Positions 28,728 to 35,543 of a DNA stretch of 35,543 bases are shown here, in pieces (position 1 is the first letter of the stretch; each line of letters begins with the position of its first letter). Under the pieces are notes generated by a model, which was not told the DNA's origin, made no database searches, and saw only the letters and a list, made by a program, of their open reading frames with translations. The stretch is taken from NCBI GenBank assembly GCA_016803235.1, contig JADCLI010000051.1, positions 1 to 35,543 on the forward strand. Reading direction: 5' to 3'. The translations under genes and the position numbers were made by a program. The stretch is from Pimelobacter simplex (lineage in GTDB: Bacteria; Actinomycetota; Actinomycetes; Propionibacteriales; Nocardioidaceae).

Positions 28728-29941
28728 CCCTCCGCGCCGTACACCTCCAGCCAGGCCAGGCACGCCTCCAGCATCGCGGCGTCCTGGGTGATCCGGCGAC
28801 CCAGCAGGTCCTCGAGCCGGCCGACCCGGTAGCGGACCGTGTTGGGGTGCACGAAGAGCCGCTCGGCCGTGGCGTCGACGTTCTGGCCGGCGCGCAGGTA
28901 GGCCAGGGCCGTGGCCCGCAGCGCGTCGTCGCCCTTGCCGCGACCGAGCAGCGGGCCGGCGACCCGGCGGACCATGGCGCGGGTGAGCTCGCCGTCGCCG
29001 AGGAGGCTGACCAGCTCGACGCGGCGGTAGTCGTGGCAGGGCGCGGTGGCGCGCAGGCCGATCCGCTGGGTGGCCAGGGCCTGCAGGTGGCTGGCCCGGA
29101 ACGCGGTCGGGCCGTGGCCGGGACGCCCGACGGCGAGGTGCAGGCCGAGGGCGGCGACCGACTCGGCGACCTCGTCGAGGTCGAACGCCGGCTCGTCGGG
29201 CGTGGCCACCCAGCCCCACAGCTCGCGGCTGCCGGTGAGGTGCGTGAGCGGCCGCGGCAGCCCGAGCTGTTGGCAGATCTGGACGGCCACGTCGAAGAAG
29301 GGCACGTCGACGTCGCCGTCGGGAGGCGCGGAGAGCACGAAGGCGGTCTGCCACAGCATCAGCTTGTGGCCCAGGACCTGCTCGGCCGCCGTGGTCGGCT
29401 CGGCGCCGGAGACGAGCGCCTCGATGGTCTCGGCCCGCCGGGCGTGGGCGCCCTCGGCGAGGAGCGCCCGCTCGCCGGTGTAGTGGTCGATCAACTGCTC
29501 GATGGACTCGTCGATCCACCGCTCGGCCCGCAGCCAGAGCGTGATCAGCGTCTCGTCGCGCGGCAGCCCGGCGGGCAGGGCGTCGGCCCGGGTGTGCTCG
29601 GTGAGGTAGCGGAAGACGCTCTTGTTGGCGACCCGGTAGACCTTGAGCAGCACGTTGATGTCGAGGTGCCGGCGCGCGATCGACAGGCTCAGCGCGATCG
29701 CGGACGGCGGCAGGGCCAGCCGGAACTCGTCCGAGACGCCGACCAGGAAGTTGCGCCAGTGCGCGCGGGTCGAGGCGTGCAGGTCCTCGACCAGGGCCGG
29801 GTCCCCGGCGATCTCCGGGATCGCGGCGATGATCTCGTCGTCGACGCTGCGCACGAACTCGTCGACCTCGGCCGGGTGGAGCGCCGCCTCGGCGAACTGC
29901 GCCAACCAGGTCTCGATCGCCTCAGTGACGTCGGCCCCCAT
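28718..29941 (-). CDS. PucR/CdaR-type helix-turn-helix regulator
   Basis: A 407-residue regulator. The C-terminal HTH of PucR/CdaR proteins is clear at about 345-400: TALAYLRAGQNVDATAERLFVHPNTVRYRVGRLEDLLGRRI. The N-terminal 300 residues include a helical domain (RRHLDINVLLKVYRVANKSVFRYL) and a GGDEF-like/effector middle (LPRPLTHLTGSRELWGWV), the RsbRD-type/PucR layout without a PAS motif I can point to. The ATG at 29941 has AGGAGG upstream. It is divergent from the GMC/aldehyde dehydrogenase operon, so it probably activates it in the presence of an alcohol or aldehyde. Confidence 0.88.
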   Translation of the reverse strand: MGADVTEAIETWLAQFAEAALHPAEVDEFVRSVDDEIIAAIPEIAGDPALVEDLHASTRAHWRNFLVGVSDEFRLALPPSAIALSLSIARRHLDINVLLKVYRVANKSVFRYLTEHTRADALPAGLPRDETLITLWLRAERWIDESIEQLIDHYTGERALLAEGAHARRAETIEALVSGAEPTTAAEQVLGHKLMLWQTAFVLSAPPDGDVDVPFFDVAVQICQQLGLPRPLTHLTGSRELWGWVATPDEPAFDLDEVAESVAALGLHLAVGRPGHGPTAFRASHLQALATQRIGLRATAPCHDYRRVELVSLLGDGELTRAMVRRVAGPLLGRGKGDDALRATALAYLRAGQNVDATAERLFVHPNTVRYRVGRLEDLLGRRITQDAAMLEACLAWLEVYGAEGLG

Positions 29942-30036
29942 GCCGCCTCCTGTGCTACCGGGTCTTTGGTGTCAGGTACATCGGAATCCAGTAGAGACTC
30001 GGTCCCGCACCCCGCTCTTGGAGCCTGCCACAAAAG

Positions 30037-30060
30037 GACCGCAGACGTGTGGTGGCGGTC
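30037..30060. promoter_or_regulatory. Inverted repeat in the PucR-GMC divergent gap
   Basis: GACCGC (30037-30042) and GCGGTC (30055-30060) with 12 nt between them. It is the clearest dyad in the 181-bp gap and a possible PucR site. Nothing else coding is seen in the gap (29942-30122). Confidence 0.35.
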
Positions 30061-30122
30061 ACAAGCGCCGCGCCCGGCCGCGCCCCGACGCTGGGAGCAC
30101 GGGCACGAGCGAGAGGAAGCCG

Positions 30123-31703
30123 ATGAGCGAGTACGACTACGTGGTGGTGGGCAGCGGGTCGGCCGGGGCCGTCCTGGCCAGCCGGCTGAGCGAGGACCCG
30201 GGCATCTCCGTCCTCGTCCTCGAGGCGGGCGGCAGGAGCCGTCCGAACCTGAACGTGCAGGTCCCGGCGGCCTTCGCCAAGCAGTTCCACACCGCGCTCG
30301 ACTGGGACTACGAGTCCGAGCCCGAGCCGCACCTCGGCGGCAGGCGGATCTACCAGCCCCGCGGCCGGATGCTCGGCGGCACCAGCGGCATGAACGCGAT
30401 GATCTACATCCGCGGCAACCGCGCCGACTACGACGGCTGGGCCAAGGCCGGCGCGACCGGCTGGTCATACGACGAGGTGCTCCCCCTGTTCCGCCGCATG
30501 GAGTCCAACAGCCGCGGCGCGAGCGAATACCACGGCGCCTCCGGCCCGCAGTACGTCGAGGACGCGCCCGACCCGCGCGAGGGCTCGAGGCGGCTGGTCG
30601 AGGCGATGGTCGAGGTCGGCCTCGGCCGCACCGACGACTTCAACGGCGCCCAGCAGGAGGGCGCGTCGCTGTACCAGCGGTTCACGCACCGCGGCCGGCG
30701 CTGGACGACGTACGACGGCTACCTGGCACCCCACCGCAGGCGGCCCAACCTCACCGTCACCAGCAACGCACTCGTGCACAAGGTCGTGATCGAGGGCGGC
30801 CGCGCGACCGGGGTGCTCGCGAAGGTCGGCGGCAGCCTGCGGACGATCCGTGCCCGGCGCGAGGTCGTGCTGTCCGCGGGGGCCTACAACACCCCGCAGC
30901 TGCTGATGCTCTCCGGCATCGGGCCGGCCGACCACCTCGCCGAGCACGGCATCGCCACGGTCGTCGACAACCCGCACGTGGGCGCGCACCTGATGGACCA
31001 CCCGATGTACCTCGTCAACTGGGACAGCAGCCACCCCGACAACCTGGCCTTCGCGGAGAAGCCGGGCCAGCTGCTGAGGTACTTCGTCCAGCACAAGGGC
31101 ATGCTCACCTCCAACATCGGCGAGGCCGGCGCCTTCTTCCACACCAGCGTGGCCGACGACGCGCCGTACATGCAGATGATCGGCGCCCCGGTCTACTTCT
31201 GGCAGCACGGCGCCGCGGAGTACGACGGCCAGGCGATCGCGATCGGCCTGTCCATGGTCGGCGCGCGCTCCGAGGGCTCGGTGCGACTCGCGTCGGCCGA
31301 CCCGGAGCGCAAGGTGCGGATCTGCAACAACTACTTCGCGCACCCCGACGACATGACCTCGATGGTCGAGGGCATCGAGCGCGCCCGCGAGGTGATGGCA
31401 GCGCCGGCGCTGAAGGGCTACGCGAACCACGAGATCCACCCCGGCCCGTCGTTCGGCACCAGCCGCAAGGACCTGGAGGAGGCGGTGCGCCAGGGAGTCG
31501 AGCACACCTACCACCCCAGCTGCACCGCCCGGATGGGCACCGAGAGCGACGGCGTGCTCGACGCGAGCCTGCGGGTGCACGGCGTCGCCGGGCTGCGGGT
31601 CGCCGACGCCTCGGCGATGCCGAAGGTCACCCACGGCAACACCCACGCCCCCACCATGCTGATCGGCGAGAAGGCCGCCGACCTGCTGACGAGCGGAGGC
31701 TGA
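30123..31703 (+). CDS. GMC-family FAD-dependent alcohol oxidoreductase
   Basis: A 526-residue GMC protein. YDYVVVGSGSAGAVLASRLSE is the FAD-binding start (GSGSAG 10-15); PRGRMLGGTSGMNAMIYIRGN at 79-99 is GMC signature 1; VVLSAGAYNTPQLLMLSGIGP is signature 2. The catalytic base is H464 in YHPSCTARMG. The second active-site residue, usually Asn in bacterial GNTNAP, is H508 in GNTHAP, giving a His-His pair as in aryl-alcohol or glucose oxidases. It oxidises a primary alcohol to an aldehyde, which the next gene product would take. Choline dehydrogenase is the nearest routine annotation, but the substrate is open. The ATG has GAGAGGAAG upstream. Confidence 0.92.
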   Translation: MSEYDYVVVGSGSAGAVLASRLSEDPGISVLVLEAGGRSRPNLNVQVPAAFAKQFHTALDWDYESEPEPHLGGRRIYQPRGRMLGGTSGMNAMIYIRGNRADYDGWAKAGATGWSYDEVLPLFRRMESNSRGASEYHGASGPQYVEDAPDPREGSRRLVEAMVEVGLGRTDDFNGAQQEGASLYQRFTHRGRRWTTYDGYLAPHRRRPNLTVTSNALVHKVVIEGGRATGVLAKVGGSLRTIRARREVVLSAGAYNTPQLLMLSGIGPADHLAEHGIATVVDNPHVGAHLMDHPMYLVNWDSSHPDNLAFAEKPGQLLRYFVQHKGMLTSNIGEAGAFFHTSVADDAPYMQMIGAPVYFWQHGAAEYDGQAIAIGLSMVGARSEGSVRLASADPERKVRICNNYFAHPDDMTSMVEGIERAREVMAAPALKGYANHEIHPGPSFGTSRKDLEEAVRQGVEHTYHPSCTARMGTESDGVLDASLRVHGVAGLRVADASAMPKVTHGNTHAPTMLIGEKAADLLTSGG

Positions 31704-31706
31704 GGG

Positions 31707-33419
31707 ATGTCGGTCGAGACGATCGTCCAGCGCGCCGACGAGATCGCGTCGACGGCGCGGGCCGGCGCGAGCGCCTGGTCCGGGGTGGGCCTGCGCCGGC
31801 GTCGCGAGCTGCTCGAGCAGTTCGCCGCACTGGTCGAGGAGCACGCGGACGACTGGGTGCGCATCGCCGGCGAGATCAAGGGCATCGACCCCGCCTCGCC
31901 CGCACTCGGCGAGGAGTGGATCTCCGGGCCGTGGGCGACCCTCCACTACGCCGGGCACCTGGCCCAGAGCGTGGCGAGGCTCGAGCAGGGAGTCTCCCCG
32001 ACCGAGGGGTTCGCGATCCGGCCCGTCCCCGGCGACCGGGTCGCGGTCGACGTGCTCCCCCACTCGGTGTGGGACCGGCTGCTCCTGTCCGGATTCTCGG
32101 CGGAGGTGTGGTGCGAGCCGGGTGTCGGCGAGGACGAGGTGCGGGCCACCGCGGGCCTCGGGCTGCGCGAGCCGGAGGCGGTGCGCGGCAGCTGCGTCGT
32201 GCTCGGCGCCGGCAACATCCTCTCCATCGCTCCGCTCGACGCGCTCTACGTGCTGTACGCCGACAACCGCTCCGTCGCGCTCAAGCTGAACCCGGTGACC
32301 GACCGGCTGCTGCCGGTCCTCGAGGCGATCTTCGCGCCGTTCATCGAGCTCGGCGTCGTCCAGGTGTTCAGCAGCGACCTCGAGCTCGGCGCGGCCGTGA
32401 TCGCCCACGACGGGATCGACGCGGTGCACATGACCGGCTCGGAGGCCACCCACGACGCGATCGTGTGGGGGCCGGGCGCGGAGAGCGCCGCCGGCAAGGC
32501 CGCCGGGAAGCGGCGGCTGCACAAGCCGATCACCAGCGAGCTCGGCGGTGTCTCCCCCGTCATCGTGGTTCCCGGCCGGTGGTCGCGGCGCGACCTGGAG
32601 TTCCAGGCCCGCCACGTCGTGACCATGCGGCTGCACAACTCCGGCTCCAACTGCGTCGCCGGCCAGGTCGTGGTGCTCAGCAGCGACTGGGCGCAGAAGG
32701 ACGAGTTCCTCGCCGCGATCCGGCGGGCCCTGGCCGAGGCGCCGGCCCGTCCGGCGTGGTACCCCGGCAGCGGCGACCGGGTCGCGGCCGCCCGGGCCGG
32801 CGCGACGCCGTACGAGGAGGTCGGCGGTACGCCGGAGCGCACCCTGCTCCCCGCGCTCGACGCACGCGAGGACGAGTCGGCGTTCTCGGAGGAGTTCTTC
32901 GGCCCCGTGCTCGGTGTCACCGAGCTGTCCGGCACCGGCGCCGACTTCCTGGCCGCCGCGATCGACTTCGCCAACCAGCGGCTGCGCGGCACCCTCGGCG
33001 CCAACGTGCTCGCCCACCCCCGCGACCTGAAGGCGATCGGGTGGGAGCGGCTCGACCAGATGCTCGCGGGCCTGCGCTACGGCACGATCGCGCTCAACTG
33101 CTGGACCGCGGTCGGCTACCTCTCGCCGTTCGCGACCTGGGGCGCCTTCCCCGGGCACACGCCCGACGACATCCAGTCGGGTCAGGGCGTGGTCCACAAC
33201 GGTCTGCTGCTGGCCCGGCCCGAGCGGACCGTCGTCCGGGGCCCGTTCCGGCCGTTCCCGCGCTCGTGGGCGACCGGCAGTGCGGCGCTGACGCCGGTGC
33301 CGCCGTGGTTCGTGCACAACAGGACCGCGGCGACGACCGGCGAGCGGCTGGTGCGGTTCTCGGCCAGGCCGCGGTGGCGCAAGCTGCCCGGGGTGTTCGC
33401 GTCCGCGCTGCGCGGCTGA
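31707..33419 (+). CDS. Divergent long aldehyde dehydrogenase
   Basis: A 570-residue ALDH-superfamily protein, about 80 residues longer than BetB-type enzymes. E278 in ITSELGG and C316 in NSGSNCVAGQ are the catalytic pair. The usual PWNFP coenzyme motif is replaced by a region reading IAPLDALYVLYADNRSVALKLNPV, and residues about 495-570 form an extra Pro/Arg-rich C-terminal tail. The N-terminus also has an extended helical region. It should oxidise the aldehyde from the GMC enzyme; it may be a specialised clade. It lies 3 nt after the GMC stop with an SD in the end of that gene, so both are co-transcribed under PucR. Confidence 0.87.
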   Translation: MSVETIVQRADEIASTARAGASAWSGVGLRRRRELLEQFAALVEEHADDWVRIAGEIKGIDPASPALGEEWISGPWATLHYAGHLAQSVARLEQGVSPTEGFAIRPVPGDRVAVDVLPHSVWDRLLLSGFSAEVWCEPGVGEDEVRATAGLGLREPEAVRGSCVVLGAGNILSIAPLDALYVLYADNRSVALKLNPVTDRLLPVLEAIFAPFIELGVVQVFSSDLELGAAVIAHDGIDAVHMTGSEATHDAIVWGPGAESAAGKAAGKRRLHKPITSELGGVSPVIVVPGRWSRRDLEFQARHVVTMRLHNSGSNCVAGQVVVLSSDWAQKDEFLAAIRRALAEAPARPAWYPGSGDRVAAARAGATPYEEVGGTPERTLLPALDAREDESAFSEEFFGPVLGVTELSGTGADFLAAAIDFANQRLRGTLGANVLAHPRDLKAIGWERLDQMLAGLRYGTIALNCWTAVGYLSPFATWGAFPGHTPDDIQSGQGVVHNGLLLARPERTVVRGPFRPFPRSWATGSAALTPVPPWFVHNRTAATTGERLVRFSARPRWRKLPGVFASALRG

Positions 33420-33453
33420 CCGGGGCTCAGGCAGCGTCTGCCAGCATGGCCGG

Positions 33454-34764
33454 GTGACTCCGAGCATCCTGTGGTTCCGCCGGGACCTGCGACTCGGTGA
33501 CCACCCGGCCCTGCTGGCGGCCGCGGCGGACGGCCCCGTGCTGCCGCTGTTCGTCGTCGATCCCGCGCTGTGGGGACCCTCCGGTGACGTCCGGCGCGCC
33601 TTCCTGGTGCGGACCCTGCGTGCGCTCGACGCCTCGCTGCGGCGGTTCGGCCCTGGCCTGGTCGTCCGGTCGGGCCGGCCTGAGTCCGTCCTTCCCGCGC
33701 TGGCCGCGGAGGTGGGAGCACGGGCGGTGCACGTGTCCGCCGACTTCGGTCCGTACGGCGCGGCCCGGGACGCCCGGGTCGCCGACGCCCTCGACACCGT
33801 GCCGTTGGTGGCCACCGGGTCGCCGTACGCGGTCGCGCCGGGACGGGTGCTCACCAACGACGGCGGGCCGTACAAGGTCTTCACGCCGTTCCACAAGGCG
33901 TGGGTGAACCACGGCTGGCGGGCGCCGGCGGACTCCGACCCTGCAGCGGTCGACTGGACGGGCGCACCGTCCGAGGACCTGCCGGCGGAGCCGGACGTGT
34001 CGGGCGTCGACCTGCCCGAGGCGGGCGAGACGGCGGCGCTGGCGCGCTGGGAGGCGTGGCGCGAGACGCCGTACGACGACGTGCGCGACCGCCCCGACCT
34101 CGACGAGACCTCGCGGCTCTCCCCCGACCTGCGCTGGGGCACGATCCACCCGCGCACCGTCCTCGCCGACCTGGACGCCCGCAACCCGCACGCCGCCACC
34201 TTCCGCAAGGAGCTGGCGTGGCGCGAGTTCTACGCGCACGTCCTGCACCACTGGCCGGACTCGGCGCGGGAGTACTTCCGTCCCGAGCTGCGCGACCTCC
34301 CGTACGTCTCCGGTGCCGAGCTGCGGCGGCGGCTGGAGGCGTGGGCAGAGGGCCGGACCGGCTACCCGATCGTCGACGCCGGGATGCGACAGCTGCTCGC
34401 GGAGGGCTGGATGCACAACCGGGTGCGGATGATCGTGGCGTCCTTCCTGGTCAAGGACCTGCACGTCGAGTGGCAGCACGGTGCCCGCCACTTCATGCGC
34501 CACCTCGTCGACGGCGACCTCGCGAGCAACCAGCACAACTGGCAGTGGGTCGCCGGGTGCGGTACCGACGCGGCGCCGTACTTCCGGGTCTTCAACCCGA
34601 CCACGCAGGCCAAGAAGTTCGACCCGGACGGCGCGTACGTGCGGCGCTGGGTCCCCGAGCTCGCCGACCCGTCCGGCGACTACCCCGAGCCGATCGTCGA
34701 CCACGCGGAGCAGCGCGCGGCGACGCTGGAGGCCTACCAGCTGCTGCGACGGCACGGAGGCTGA
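33454..34764 (+). CDS. phrB: Class I deoxyribodipyrimidine photolyase
   Basis: A 436-residue photolyase. The N-terminal Rossmann antenna domain starts ILWFRRDLRLGDHPALLAAA. The C-terminal FAD domain contains RTGYPIVDAGMRQLLAEGWMHNRVRMIVASFLVKDL and HFMRHLVDGDLASNQHNWQWVAGCGTDAAPYFRVFNP, the FAD-binding and DNA-lesion signature with conserved Trp residues of the electron-transfer chain. It reverts UV cyclobutane pyrimidine dimers using light. The start is GTG at 33454, giving the usual length; a short GGCAG/CTGCC stem and CAGCAT six bases before the start may form a weak promoter. Its stop is 33 nt from the hydrolase. Confidence 0.95.
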   Translation: MTPSILWFRRDLRLGDHPALLAAAADGPVLPLFVVDPALWGPSGDVRRAFLVRTLRALDASLRRFGPGLVVRSGRPESVLPALAAEVGARAVHVSADFGPYGAARDARVADALDTVPLVATGSPYAVAPGRVLTNDGGPYKVFTPFHKAWVNHGWRAPADSDPAAVDWTGAPSEDLPAEPDVSGVDLPEAGETAALARWEAWRETPYDDVRDRPDLDETSRLSPDLRWGTIHPRTVLADLDARNPHAATFRKELAWREFYAHVLHHWPDSAREYFRPELRDLPYVSGAELRRRLEAWAEGRTGYPIVDAGMRQLLAEGWMHNRVRMIVASFLVKDLHVEWQHGARHFMRHLVDGDLASNQHNWQWVAGCGTDAAPYFRVFNPTTQAKKFDPDGAYVRRWVPELADPSGDYPEPIVDHAEQRAATLEAYQLLRRHGG

Positions 34765-34797
34765 CCCATCCATCACGCCGACCGCTCCGAAGAACCG

Positions 34798-35457
34798 ATG
34801 ATGCCCGAGACGACGTCCAGCTCCGGGACACCGGTGTTCACCGACACCTGGGTCCCCGACTCCGCCCGCGCGATCACGCTCGTGCTGCACGGCGGAGCGC
34901 AGCACGGCACGAACCCGCTCGACGGACGCAGCCTGTCCTGGCGTCGCGCCCGGGCCCTGGCCCGCCACCTCGCCGGGGTCACGACGGCCGACGGGATCGG
35001 GGTCGTCGTGCTGCGCTACCGGGTCCGTGGTTGGAACGCCGGCCACGCACGGCTTCCCTCGCCGGTCGCCGACGCCCGCTGGGCGCTGGACGAGATCGCG
35101 CGCGCCCACGACCTCCCGGTCGCGGTCGTCGGGCACTCCATGGGCGCCCGTACCGGCGTCGCCGTCGCCGATCACCCGTCGGTGCGCGGCGTCGTCGCCC
35201 TCGCCCCCTGGCTGCCGCCGGACGACCCGGTCGCGCCACTGAGCGGCAAGAAGCTCCGCGCCGCCCACGGCCGCCTCGACCGGATCACCTCCGCCCGTGC
35301 CACCCGGGCCTACGTCGCCCGCGCCGCCGCGGTCGCCGACGCGGAGTTCACCGACATGGGCGCCGTCGGGCACTACCTGCTGCGCCGGGTGCCGCTGTGG
35401 AACGCGTACGCCGCCGCCAGCGTGCGGGAGGTGCTGGACGTCTCCGGACACGCCTGA
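34798..35457 (+). CDS. Alpha/beta hydrolase
   Basis: A 219-residue alpha/beta-hydrolase fold. LVLHGGAQHG is the oxyanion-hole segment, VAVVGHSMGARTGVAVAD carries the nucleophile serine elbow G-H-S-M-G, and the late YLLRR region GAVGHYLLRRVPLW contains the probable catalytic His. The acid residue is not obvious. No signal peptide or lipid anchor; cytoplasmic. The start is the first of two ATGs (34798, 34801); GAAGAA is a weak SD. Substrate unknown. It is separated from phrB by 33 nt without a clear promoter, so it may be co-transcribed. A hairpin follows it. Confidence 0.85.
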   Translation: MMPETTSSSGTPVFTDTWVPDSARAITLVLHGGAQHGTNPLDGRSLSWRRARALARHLAGVTTADGIGVVVLRYRVRGWNAGHARLPSPVADARWALDEIARAHDLPVAVVGHSMGARTGVAVADHPSVRGVVALAPWLPPDDPVAPLSGKKLRAAHGRLDRITSARATRAYVARAAAVADAEFTDMGAVGHYLLRRVPLWNAYAAASVREVLDVSGHA

Positions 35458-35459
35458 AC

Positions 35460-35485
35460 CCCCGCAGCCGTGGGGTCCTGCGGGG
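35460..35485 (+). terminator. Hairpin terminator after the hydrolase gene
   Basis: CCCCGCAG (35460-35467) pairs perfectly with CTGCGGGG (35478-35485) across 10 nt, two bases after the stop codon. The remaining sequence to the window end has no gene that I can support. Confidence 0.6.
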
Positions 35486-35543
35486 CGTGGGGCGGGGTCG
35501 CTGCTCGTCGGGCCGGCTGGGGTCGCTGGTGTCGTGGAGGGGG

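Noticed and set aside
30123..33419. Choline-to-glycine-betaine pathway (BetA-BetB) supplying the OpuC-type system
   Set aside because: The aldehyde dehydrogenase is too long and lacks BetB-like motifs, the GMC active site differs, and the transporter is 7 kb away under another promoter. Substrate left open.
28847..33457. A plus-strand frame open for over 1500 codons
   Set aside because: It runs antisense through the PucR gene and then out of frame through the GMC and aldehyde dehydrogenase genes. Its product is a low-complexity Arg/Gly/Pro/Ala run, the usual result of very high GC at third positions.
30465..34208. A long minus-strand frame of over 1200 codons
   Set aside because: It lies opposite three well-supported enzyme genes and encodes compositionally biased sequence without recognisable domains.
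1..35543. tRNA, rRNA, CRISPR arrays, insertion sequences, att sites
   Set aside because: No cloverleaf-like sequence, regularly spaced repeats, transposase or integrase gene, or flanking direct repeats were found on reading both strands. A tRNAscan and IS search would be decisive.

Overview
The window is about 35.5 kb of very GC-rich DNA with the codon bias, short intergenic gaps, GTG starts and 1- or 4-nt stop/start overlaps of a high-GC actinobacterium. Gene content (ECF41-type sigma factor, DUF445, TIGR03086-type protein, several SRPBCC and NTF2 proteins) fits a soil member of Nocardioidaceae, possibly Nocardioides; that placement is inference. I see no rRNA, tRNA, CRISPR array, transposase, integrase or phage structural gene. 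The region is chromosomal and metabolic/regulatory in character.

Layout. 0.1-2.1 kb: FKBP-type prolyl isomerase, convergent with a DUF445 membrane protein and a small S4 RNA-binding protein. 2.3-5.5 kb: a DHA2-type MFS exporter divergent from a TetR repressor; two copies of a GTCAAC-N3-GTTGAC operator lie between them, and the TetR gene leads an operon with a Pr6Pr-type membrane protein and a group II truncated globin. 5.5-9.3 kb, minus strand: a SNF2-family helicase, then an NmrA-like oxidoreductase plus ECF41/SigJ-like sigma factor operon with a match to the ECF41 promoter. 9.5-11 kb: an ArsR regulator coupled to a fused SRPBCC + TIGR03086 protein, followed by a 30-codon remnant of another SRPBCC gene. 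11.1-11.6 kb: a small secreted protein.

11.7-19.5 kb is the most metabolically suggestive stretch: an atypical acyl-CoA dehydrogenase-fold protein, an HxlR regulator with a C-terminal extension, a 3-alpha-hydroxysteroid-dehydrogenase-like SDR behind a KstR-like operator, a LysR regulator divergent from a dehydrogenase fused to an NTF2/lumazine-binding-like domain, then a PadR - FadH-like Fe-S flavoenzyme - NTF2-like operon. Together they suggest handling of steroid-like or other isoprenoid/acyl-CoA substrates. 19.5-24.4 kb: an SRPBCC protein divergent from a complete OpuC/OsmF-type compatible-solute ABC transporter operon that also carries an NmrA-like oxidoreductase (apparently starting at CTG) and a DUF1304 protein.

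24.5-27.2 kb: a flavodoxin-like protein, convergent with an unusual coupled three-gene cassette (homing-endonuclease-associated-repeat protein, degenerate serpin-like protein, GXWXG/DUF4334 protein) under a palindrome-marked promoter. This cassette is my best candidate for an undescribed system. 27.3-35.5 kb: a CrtI/PYROXD2-like oxidoreductase, a PucR-type regulator divergent from a GMC alcohol oxidoreductase plus a divergent long aldehyde dehydrogenase, a class I photolyase and an alpha/beta hydrolase.

A recurring signal: at eight transcription-unit heads a TANNNT -10 hexamer lies exactly 6-7 nt before the start codon, so many mRNAs here are predicted to be leaderless. This also helped to choose starts.
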